From Methylomonas rosea (GTDB taxonomy: Bacteria; Pseudomonadota; Gammaproteobacteria; Methylococcales; Methylomonadaceae), in the NCBI RefSeq assembly GCF_024505055.1, contig NZ_JANIBL010000010.1, positions 1-64,000 on the forward strand: a DNA stretch of 64,000 nucleotides. The letters are read 5' to 3'. The notes beneath the pieces are model-generated. The model was not told where the DNA came from, made no database searches, and was given only the letters and a program-made list of their open reading frames with translations. The position numbers and the translations under genes were made by a program. Every line of letters begins with the position of its first letter. Positions within the stretch are counted from its first letter, which is position 1. Shown one piece after another: positions 57,654 through 64,000 of the stretch.

Positions 57654-58607
57654 GTGGATAACTTCGATCCTATTATTGGACAATCTCCCGCAATCGAAGC
57701 ATTGATTCGTAGCGCTCGTATCGTTGCTGCGACCGACGTTACCGTGCTGATCAAAGGTGAAACCGGCACGGGAAAAGAAGTACTGGCAACGGCAATTCAA
57801 AAGGATAGCCCGCGCGCAAATAAACCCTTCATCGCCTTAAATTGCGCAGCACTCCCTGAAGGTCTGGTTGAATCAGAAATATTCGGCCATAAGAAAGGTG
57901 CTTTTACCGGCGCGGTATCGGACAAGCAAGGACTGTTTCAGGCAGCCGATGGCGGTACTTTATTTCTGGACGAAATAAACTCTTTACCCTTGGGGATCCA
58001 AGCAAAACTTTTACGTTTCCTTGAATCCGGAGAATGTTTGCCGGTCGGCGGCACCAAACCCTATATGGTCAATGTGCGCGTTATTGCGGCCTCCAATGCC
58101 GACCTCACCAAACTGATAGAAAACGGTCAGTTTCGTCAGGACTTGTATTTCCGCTTAAATGTAGTGCCTCTGGAATTGCCGGCATTGCATCAGCGCACCG
58201 AAGATATCGAAATACTGGCCAAACACTTTTTCACGCACTTCTCAGCCGCGCATTCGCTGGAACCGCCTACATTCAGCAGACAAGCCATAAAAACGTTGCG
58301 CAGTTACAAATGGCCGGGCAATGTACGTGAATTGCGAAATCTTTGTGAAAGACTAAGCATTCTGTTGTCGGGCAAAGTAATCGAGCCGGAAAATCTGCCC
58401 CACGAATTCAACCGTAGCGCAATAACAGTCAGTTCCGACTTTACTTTGCCGGAGTTGGGGTTACAACTTGATGCGCTGGAAGCAGACATGATTCTGCAAG
58501 CCTTGAACAGAACCAAGGGCAATCGCAGCAAATCGGCGCGCTTATTGGGCATTTCCAGAGATACCTTGCTTTACCGTATTCAAAAACACGGCTTGGCAAC
58601 ACACTAA
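57654..58607 (+). CDS. Sigma-54-dependent transcriptional activator without receiver domain
   Basis: A 317-residue NtrC-type activator with AAA+ and DNA-binding domains only. The GTG at 57654 follows GAGAGG; an in-frame TTG at 57639 overlaps the previous gene. Motifs are Walker A GETGTGKE, the sigma-54-contacting GAFTGA loop, Walker B LFLDEIN, the arginine finger region (DLYFRLNVVPLELP) and the WPGNVRELRN sensor. The C-terminal FIS-type helix-turn-helix is NRSKSARLLGISRDTLLYRI. No regulatory input domain exists, as in PspF, so control is likely by a partner protein. Confidence 0.92.
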   Translation: MDNFDPIIGQSPAIEALIRSARIVAATDVTVLIKGETGTGKEVLATAIQKDSPRANKPFIALNCAALPEGLVESEIFGHKKGAFTGAVSDKQGLFQAADGGTLFLDEINSLPLGIQAKLLRFLESGECLPVGGTKPYMVNVRVIAASNADLTKLIENGQFRQDLYFRLNVVPLELPALHQRTEDIEILAKHFFTHFSAAHSLEPPTFSRQAIKTLRSYKWPGNVRELRNLCERLSILLSGKVIEPENLPHEFNRSAITVSSDFTLPELGLQLDALEADMILQALNRTKGNRSKSARLLGISRDTLLYRIQKHGLATH

Positions 58608-58657
58608 CCCCTACAGTTTACCGGGGCTGCACGTGCTACCCCGGCCCTCCTGAACAG

Positions 58658-59401
58658 CTAACGCCGCCTTATCCACTGCACGGTAACATTATCGCTTTTA
58701 CCCTGGGCGCGTAATACAGCCATTTTTGCCATCTTTTGCAACTCCGGCTTCCCGCTACCCTCTTGCGATAACGCCAACAACTCCGGCTCCTTTACAAATT
58801 CCCAGAAACCGTCGCTACAGAGCACAAAGGTTTCGCCGCTTTTCATCGGTGGGAAACTGGCTATATCGACCGCAGGCGCGCTCAGCACATTAATACTACG
58901 CGTAAGCTTATGCTGGTCGGGATGAACCCCCATTTCCCATTCGCTGATTTTGCCCTCGTTAAACAGTTGTTGGGGCACCGAATGATCTTTTGTACGCCAT
59001 AAGACTTGCTCGGGATTGATACGATAGACCCTGGAGTCGCCACAATGAGCCACTATCGTCCGCTCCTGGTCCAAATAGAGAATTGCGCAGGTGGTGTGCG
59101 CATCGCTTGCAAACGGATCGCCGGCAAACAATTCACTCATATTCCTGACAGCTTCGGCTACCCAAACAGCCATCACCGTCTCGGCCTTCGCTGATGATAT
59201 ATGCCCATGATATTTTTCCGCCAAGGCAATCAAGCTACGGCAAAAAAATTGTGAGGCCTTTTCGCCGGAGTAATGCCCACCCAAGCCGTCAGCGACAACA
59301 AATACCGCGTAATCAGCGCACACCCGGTGGGCCATACAATCCTGATTAACCTCGCGATTGCCTATCGAGGTTAATTGATAAAACTCGAGCTCTTTCTGCA
59401 T
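58658..59401 (-). CDS. PP2C-family serine/threonine protein phosphatase
   Basis: A 247-residue metal-dependent phosphatase of the Stp1/PppA type. Motifs are the N-terminal IGNREVNQDC with the metal-binding Asp, FVVADGLGGHYSGE, VAHCGDSRVYRI, TRSINVL, FVLCSDGFWEFV and KSDNVTVQWI, with all metal-ligand aspartates visible. No Hanks-type kinase lies in the window. The ATG comes four bases after the pdxJ stop, so it is co-transcribed as the last gene of the lepA-to-pdxJ operon, in the place where acpS often stands. Confidence 0.9.
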   Translation of the reverse strand: MQKELEFYQLTSIGNREVNQDCMAHRVCADYAVFVVADGLGGHYSGEKASQFFCRSLIALAEKYHGHISSAKAETVMAVWVAEAVRNMSELFAGDPFASDAHTTCAILYLDQERTIVAHCGDSRVYRINPEQVLWRTKDHSVPQQLFNEGKISEWEMGVHPDQHKLTRSINVLSAPAVDIASFPPMKSGETFVLCSDGFWEFVKEPELLALSQEGSGKPELQKMAKMAVLRAQGKSDNVTVQWIRRR

Positions 59402-59405
59402 GCAA

Positions 59406-60149
59406 TCAACCGTGTAAACGCGACTCCCGCATTACCCGCTTCATATCCCTAACCGCGTTTTCCAAGCCGGAAAACAAAGCCTGCGCAATCAGGGAATGAC
59501 CTATATTTAATTCGACAATCTGCTCGATCCGACAAATCGCCTCGACATTGGCGATATTCAATCCGTGGCCGGCATTGACTTGCAATCCTGCCTGGTGCGC
59601 ATAAGCCGCAGCCGTGCGGATTCTTTGCAATTCTTCCTCTCTCTCAACCTTGCCCACGGCGTCCGCATAGCGGCCGGTATGTAACTCCACCACCGGCGCA
59701 CCAGCCTCAACCGCCGCGTCGATTTGCCGGCAGTCCGGATCGATAAATAAGGATACTTCTATATTGGCATCCGCCAATCGCCGGCAGGCAGAACGCATTT
59801 TACCGGCGGCGCCCGCCACATCCAGACCGCCCTCGGTGGTCAATTCCTCACGGCGTTCCGGTACTAAACAACAAGCTTGCGGCTCGACCTTAACCGCCAA
59901 CGCCAACATAGCATCGGTCACGGCCATTTCCAGATTCAGCCGGGTATGCAACATATCCTTTAGCAAATAAATATCTCTGTCCTGAATATGCCGTCTGTCT
60001 TCGCGCAAATGTGCGGTAATGCCGTCGGCACCGGCTTGCTCGGCGACCAGCGCAGCCTGCACCGGCTCGGGATAACGAGTACCTCTAGCCTGACGTAAGG
60101 TCGCAACATGGTCGATGTTGACGCCCAATAAGATGATTTGTTTTTCCAT
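59406..60149 (-). CDS. pdxJ: Pyridoxine 5'-phosphate synthase
   Basis: Makes pyridoxine 5'-phosphate from 1-deoxyxylulose 5-phosphate and aminoacetone phosphate. The 247 residues start at the ATG at 60147-60149, just before the family's first strand ([18 protein letters not shown]); a longer frame upstream is not needed. The barrel motifs [54 protein letters not shown], and VNAGHGLN hold the catalytic residues. The upstream neighbour recO is 73 bases away on the same strand. Confidence 0.96.
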   Translation of the reverse strand: MEKQIILLGVNIDHVATLRQARGTRYPEPVQAALVAEQAGADGITAHLREDRRHIQDRDIYLLKDMLHTRLNLEMAVTDAMLALAVKVEPQACCLVPERREELTTEGGLDVAGAAGKMRSACRRLADANIEVSLFIDPDCRQIDAAVEAGAPVVELHTGRYADAVGKVEREEELQRIRTAAAYAHQAGLQVNAGHGLNIANVEAICRIEQIVELNIGHSLIAQALFSGLENAVRDMKRVMRESRLHG

Positions 60150-60222
60150 TGAATATAAGTCCGCAAGCGGATGAGTAAGATGGATGAAAAACGGTAAACC
60201 CGTCCTGAGTTTCGTCTTTCGC

Positions 60223-60924
60223 CTACAAATACTTAATGATTTTTGCCAGTACATCCCGGCTTTTCAGCGGTCTGCCTTGCAAATGTCCATCCAGCATTTT
60301 TCTGAAGAGTAGTTTGGCTTCAAGCAAAGCGCGGCCTTCCAGCGCCCCTCTTGCGGCCAAGATTGATAAGGTTTCACCGCCGACCAAGCCTTCGTTATCC
60401 GCGACTATGCCGAAATCCGCTAAAAAATTATAGCGTTGCCCTGTCATTATTGGATTACCGTTCGCTTCGGAGTCCATCGCAACGGCGTAACCCGCCTCTT
60501 GCAATAAATCCAGCTCAAAATAACGCAGAGCCTGCTCGATACGCTCACCAAGCAATAAATCACCCAGGCAACGCTCGTAGCAACTAAATATCTCGGGTTG
60601 AGGATCGTATTTGTGCACAAATATCTGCACCAGCTCGTTCACATAAAATCCGCAGTACAAAGCCAAGCGCTCTAAAGGATAGCTGTCGACGTATTCCACT
60701 TGAGAAAGAACTTTTAATTCAGTTTTATCGACAAAAGACAGCCGCAGCGCACTGAAAGGCAACAACAAGCCGGCGATTTTCGACTTTTCCTTACGCACAC
60801 CCTTGGCGATCATGGAAACCACGCCAAAATCCCGGGTAAAAACATCTAACAATACGCTGGTTTCCCGGTATGGCCGATGCTGGAGCACAAACGCCGGCTG
60901 CAAATAAACGGCCGAACCATTCAT
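60223..60924 (-). CDS. recO: DNA repair protein RecO
   Basis: Mediator that loads RecA on SSB-coated single-stranded DNA in the RecFOR pathway. The 233 residues comprise an N-terminal OB fold ([26 protein letters not shown]) and a helical C-terminal part ([20 protein letters not shown]). No zinc-finger cysteines are seen, which is normal for gammaproteobacterial forms. Its ATG shares one base with the stop codon of era (TAATG), showing tight translational coupling. Confidence 0.93.
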   Translation of the reverse strand: MNGSAVYLQPAFVLQHRPYRETSVLLDVFTRDFGVVSMIAKGVRKEKSKIAGLLLPFSALRLSFVDKTELKVLSQVEYVDSYPLERLALYCGFYVNELVQIFVHKYDPQPEIFSCYERCLGDLLLGERIEQALRYFELDLLQEAGYAVAMDSEANGNPIMTGQRYNFLADFGIVADNEGLVGGETLSILAARGALEGRALLEAKLLFRKMLDGHLQGRPLKSRDVLAKIIKYL

Positions 60925-61814
60925 TAATTACCAAAATCGCTAAAACCTAAACTCTGTAAGGCGCGCTCGTTATCCGACCAGCCCTTTTTCACTTTAACCC
61001 ATAGTTCCAGATAAACTTTTTGACCGATCAACTTTTCAATATCGACGCGCGCTTCGCTACCGACTTTTTTCAGCATTTCGCCTTGCTTACCGATGACGAT
61101 GCTTTTTTGGCTATCCCGCTCTACCAAAATCGCTGCGTATATTTTGCAAAGTTCCGGAAACTCTTCATAACGTTCAATTTCCACGGTCAGCGCGTAAGGT
61201 AATTCGTCACCCAAACGGCGGGTCAGTTTTTCGCGAATAATTTCGGCGGCAAAAAAGCGCTCCGGCCTGTCGGTGATTTGATCTTCCGGGTAAATCAGCT
61301 CGGATTCAGGCAACAGGGCCATGATGTGCTGCTCCAGGACATCAAGATTGGTATTTTTCAATGCCGAAACCGGCACGATGTGCTGAAACGGATATTTTTG
61401 CTGAGCCTCGGCGAAGAATTTCAGCACTGCATCCTTATCCTTGATTTTATCGACCTTGTTGATCGCCAAGATAACCGGTAGTCCGGCTCGCTCGAGTTTC
61501 TGGAAAATCTTCTCGTCGTACTCGTGCCAATACAAGCCGTCCAGCAGCCAAATCACCACATCGACTCCCAGCAAGGTGCTGTCCGCAGTCTTGTTCAGAT
61601 AACGGTTCAATACCTTTTTTTCGTCGCTGTGCATGCCCGGTGTGTCCATAAAGATGGCCTGCCCGGCGGCTGTCGTCTTGATACCCAGAATTCGATGCCG
61701 GGTGGTTTGCGGCTTTCTTGAGGTGATACTGAGTTTCTGACCCAGCAAGTGATTCATCAACGTCGATTTGCCCACATTGGGCCTACCGATTAAAGCAACA
61801 TATCCGCAGTTCAT
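60924..61814 (-). CDS. era: GTPase Era
   Basis: Essential GTPase that binds the 3' end of 16S rRNA in 30S assembly. The 296 residues have G1 GRPNVGKST, switch I SRKPQTTRH, G3 DTPG, G4 NKVDK, and a C-terminal KH domain (IVIGKQGEMLKKVGSEARVDIEKLI). The start codon overlaps the rnc stop by four bases. The rnc-era-recO order is the classical one. Confidence 0.96.
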   Translation of the reverse strand: MNCGYVALIGRPNVGKSTLMNHLLGQKLSITSRKPQTTRHRILGIKTTAAGQAIFMDTPGMHSDEKKVLNRYLNKTADSTLLGVDVVIWLLDGLYWHEYDEKIFQKLERAGLPVILAINKVDKIKDKDAVLKFFAEAQQKYPFQHIVPVSALKNTNLDVLEQHIMALLPESELIYPEDQITDRPERFFAAEIIREKLTRRLGDELPYALTVEIERYEEFPELCKIYAAILVERDSQKSIVIGKQGEMLKKVGSEARVDIEKLIGQKVYLELWVKVKKGWSDNERALQSLGFSDFGN

Positions 61815-62494
61815 TTATCCCTGGATTGTAAAAAATTTAACATATTTTCGGCAGCTGCCTGCTCGGCCTTTTTTCGGGAAATACCGACCCCGTTACGGGT
61901 TTCCGGCGTTAATGCGATAGTGCATTTCACTTCAAAGGTTTGCGCGTGATCCGCGCCGGACATACTGACTAATTCGTAAATCGGCAATGGCTTACGGCTG
62001 GCTTGCATCAATTCCTGCAACCGGGTTTTCGGGTCTTTGGTCCAATCGTCTACTTTCAGCGCGGCCAGCTTGTCATCGAATAATCGTAGTATCCATTGCT
62101 GACAGACATCCACTCCTTGGTCTTTCAGCAAGGCACCCATGATAGCTTCCAATGCATCCGACAGAATCGAGTCTCGACGAAAACCGCCGCTTTTCAGTTC
62201 GCCGGAACCTAGAATCAGATAGTCGCCGATATTATGCTGCCGAGCCACTTCCGCCAGCGAATTTTGGTTGACTAGACTGGCACGTAGTCGGCTTAAGGCG
62301 CCCTCTCCTGCTTCGGGGAACAGTTCGTATAATTTTTGGGCGATTACGAAGCCCAGCACGGAATCGCCCAGATATTCCAGGCGCTCATTGTTTTTGGCGC
62401 CCATGCTGCGATGAGTCAAAGCCATCGCAAATAAGCTGGGATCGTTAAACGTTAAACCCAACTTGCCGGCAAGAATTTCCGGTTTTTTAATCAC
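61811..62494 (-). CDS. rnc: Ribonuclease III
   Basis: Double-strand-specific endoribonuclease processing rRNA and mRNA. The 227 residues have the catalytic domain with NERLEYLGDSVLGFVIAQ and the downstream DALEAIMGALL acidic cluster, then the C-terminal double-stranded RNA-binding domain (DPKTRLQELMQASRKPLPIYELV ... KKAEQAAAENML). It overlaps the DUF4845 gene upstream and era downstream by four bases each. Confidence 0.96.
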   Translation of the reverse strand: MIKKPEILAGKLGLTFNDPSLFAMALTHRSMGAKNNERLEYLGDSVLGFVIAQKLYELFPEAGEGALSRLRASLVNQNSLAEVARQHNIGDYLILGSGELKSGGFRRDSILSDALEAIMGALLKDQGVDVCQQWILRLFDDKLAALKVDDWTKDPKTRLQELMQASRKPLPIYELVSMSGADHAQTFEVKCTIALTPETRNGVGISRKKAEQAAAENMLNFLQSRDK

Positions 62495-62868
62495 CTGTTG
62501 CCAGCTTCGAATCCCTCGTGGAATTCAACCAACACACTCAAATTACCCATAATGGGTTCCACTCTCTCATAGTCGATATCAACCCGCACATAGCCGGGTT
62601 GCGCAACGATTTTGATATTGTCATTGGTCACGTGCTCTACATAATTCATATCAAAGCGTTTTTCCAAGCTACCTTTTATATCAGACTTAGTTTTAGTCAC
62701 TATATCGGTGGTGTTTTCCACTGCTTTCAAGGCGTTTACCACCCGGCTATGATTGATGTAAATCGGGGCAATTTTTAGAATCAATAGGGTAAAGAAACCA
62801 ATCAGCGCCAAGATAAAGGCAATAGACAGAAAGGTTAAACCGCGTTGTTTTTTTATTGATGACGGCAT
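62491..62868 (-). CDS. DUF4845 membrane protein
   Basis: A 125-residue protein with one N-terminal membrane helix (residues 11-31) in a pilin-like context: KKQRGLTFLSIAFILALIGFF. The rest, with IYINHSRVVNALKAVENTTD and a beta-rich end, matches DUF4845, which often lies between lepB and rnc in gammaproteobacteria. The basic-Gly-hydrophobic start recalls type IV pilin signals but lacks the usual Glu5. Function unknown. Confidence 0.87.
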   Translation of the reverse strand: MPSSIKKQRGLTFLSIAFILALIGFFTLLILKIAPIYINHSRVVNALKAVENTTDIVTKTKSDIKGSLEKRFDMNYVEHVTNDNIKIVAQPGYVRVDIDYERVEPIMGNLSVLVEFHEGFEAGNR

Positions 62869-62964
62869 AACGCTACCCCCGCGAAAAATTAGAAATAAAC
62901 CAGCGACTATCGAAAATCCACCGCAATAAGCATCGTTTTGTCGGATTATCCCGCAGTAAACCGC

Positions 62965-63741
62965 TCAACGCAGTACTGTACCAAGCCGGTCGAAAGCAAT
63001 GCCGCTATTTTGCCAGTCCCAATTCATCCAGATAAAAAAGGCTCTACCAACCAGATTGGCTTCAGGTACCGTGCCCCAATAACGACTGTCGTTGCTGTTA
63101 TCGCGGTTATCGCCCATGACGAAATATTGGCCCTGCGGGACCACAAATACATCCTCAACAGACGAGGCGCCGCGACTCACCAGGATGGAATGTTCAATCC
63201 CCAACAAATCCTCTTCCAAACGCTCGGCACCGGTCATATTGCTGCCCTGCCCGACGCCCTGATAGCGCCCCAGCGACACTTGCTTGGCAGGAACGCCGTT
63301 AACGTGAAGCTTTTTGTCAAAGTAAGCGATGCGGTCCCCCGGCAAACCAATCACCCGTTTGATGTAATCGACTTCCGGTTGTTTCGGAAACCGAAACACC
63401 ACGATGTCGCCGCGCTTCGGTTCGCCCACTTCGATAACCTTGGTGTTCAGAACCGGTAAGCGCACCCCGTAACTGAATTTATTCACCAAAATAAAATCGC
63501 CGACCAGCAATGTCGGCATCATCGATCCCGACGGAATCCGGAACGGTTCGAACAGAAATGAGCGCAGCAACAGTACGATCAATACCACCGGGAAAAACGA
63601 GCGGGCATATTCGACCAGTAGCGGCTCGCTTTCGGTAGGATAAGGCAAATTGGCCCGCTTCAAATACAAGCAATACCCGCCCCAGACAACACCGGTTACA
63701 AAACTGGCTACCACCAGAAAAAATGAAAAATCGTAATCCAT
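62965..63741 (-). CDS. lepB: Signal peptidase I
   Basis: Cleaves signal peptides of exported proteins at the outer face of the inner membrane. The 258 residues have two membrane helices (about 4-24 and 50-66), then box B FRIPSGSMMPTLLVGD with the nucleophile Ser73, box C/D YIKRVIGLPGD with the general base Lys128, and box E GDNRDNSNDSR. It lies 12 bases downstream of lepA, the classical pair. Confidence 0.96.
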   Translation of the reverse strand: MDYDFSFFLVVASFVTGVVWGGYCLYLKRANLPYPTESEPLLVEYARSFFPVVLIVLLLRSFLFEPFRIPSGSMMPTLLVGDFILVNKFSYGVRLPVLNTKVIEVGEPKRGDIVVFRFPKQPEVDYIKRVIGLPGDRIAYFDKKLHVNGVPAKQVSLGRYQGVGQGSNMTGAERLEEDLLGIEHSILVSRGASSVEDVFVVPQGQYFVMGDNRDNSNDSRYWGTVPEANLVGRAFFIWMNWDWQNSGIAFDRLGTVLR

Positions 63742-63753
63742 AATTGATCGTTA

Positions 63754-64000
63754 TTATTCTTTATTGACCTGCAACACCGCCAGGAAGGCTTCCTGCGGAA
63801 TCTCGATACTACCCACCTGCTTCATCCGCTTCTTACCGGCCTTCTGTTTTTCAAGCAGCTTTTTCTTACGGGTAATGTCGCCACCATAACACTTGGCTGT
63901 GACATTTTTGCGCATGGCTTTTACGGTAGAGCGTGCGATCACCTTAGCGCCTATAGCAGCCTGAATCGCCACTTCGTACATCTGCCGCGGAATCAGGTCT
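63754..64000 (-). CDS. lepA: Elongation factor 4 (LepA), C-terminal part
   Basis: Only the last 81 codons are in the window; the gene continues beyond base 64000. The visible part reads [20 protein letters not shown], then [20 protein letters not shown] and [20 protein letters not shown], a near match to the unique C-terminal domain of LepA, a ribosome-associated back-translocase-like GTPase. It is the most upstream visible gene of the leftward operon continuing through lepB and rnc to pdxJ. Confidence 0.95.
   Translation of the reverse strand, partial: DLIPRQMYEVAIQAAIGAKVIARSTVKAMRKNVTAKCYGGDITRKKKLLEKQKAGKKRMKQVGSIEIPQEAFLAVLQVNKE

Overview
The window reads as chromosomal DNA of a gammaproteobacterium. 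Conserved operons and gene orders point there: accB-aroQ, tlpA-dsbD-cutA, lepA-lepB-(DUF4845)-rnc-era-recO-pdxJ, lptD-surA with divergent amgK-murU, and efp-epmA opposite epmB. The protein style and the density of PAS/GGDEF/EAL and hybrid-kinase genes would suit a Methylomonas-like methanotroph, but no methane or methanol oxidation gene lies here, so genus is inference only. No rRNA, tRNA or CRISPR array was seen.

Layout. 1-10.6 kb is housekeeping: fatty-acid and shikimate genes, a periplasmic reductant system (TlpA-like protein and a DsbD with a doubled N-terminal domain), CutA, FxsA, UvrD, pyruvate kinase and GAPDH in one operon, and the YlqF GTPase. 10.6-22.4 kb is an accessory stretch. 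It opens with two nested, broken IS3-family remnants that cut off a tamA gene, and it carries an IS5-family transposase remnant, a dead lipoprotein stub and a broken GAF-domain fragment. Between these scars sit intact envelope genes: a YbaY/NlpE/META three-part lipoprotein, two alpha/beta-hydrolase lipoproteins, a DUF4105 membrane-anchored protein, a DUF2252 protein with a kinase-like motif and an unrecognised multi-pass membrane protein. 22.4-32 kb holds nadA, a DUF2780 lipoprotein, a ZIP transporter, a TMEM165/GDT1-type transporter, a 1363-residue MASE1-PAS-GGDEF-EAL protein and RNase D.

32-46.3 kb is mostly outer-membrane biology: a TonB-dependent receptor preceded by a small inverted-repeat element; the lptD-surA operon ending in a free-standing DbpA-type RNA-binding domain; amgK-murU for cell-wall sugar recycling; hemJ; a three-gene glycolipid-type set (ArnT-like, family 2 glycosyltransferase, LAB_N protein); and pyrC. 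46.4-51.8 kb holds an FmdB zinc ribbon, aspS, a small unknown protein behind an FNR-like site, and the EF-P lysylation genes. 51.9-58.6 kb is signalling: a hybrid kinase directly followed by a receiver-diguanylate cyclase, then a DsbD/SafE-type membrane protein with a sigma-54 activator lacking a receiver. 58.6-64 kb is a long leftward operon from lepA to pdxJ with a PP2C phosphatase at its end.

The best candidate for something undescribed is the 13-22 kb envelope cluster, where lipoproteins, serine-hydrolase folds, a DUF4105 protein and a DUF2252 protein sit together among transposon scars. A joint function is inference. The second is the orphan DbpA RNA-binding domain, six bases after surA.
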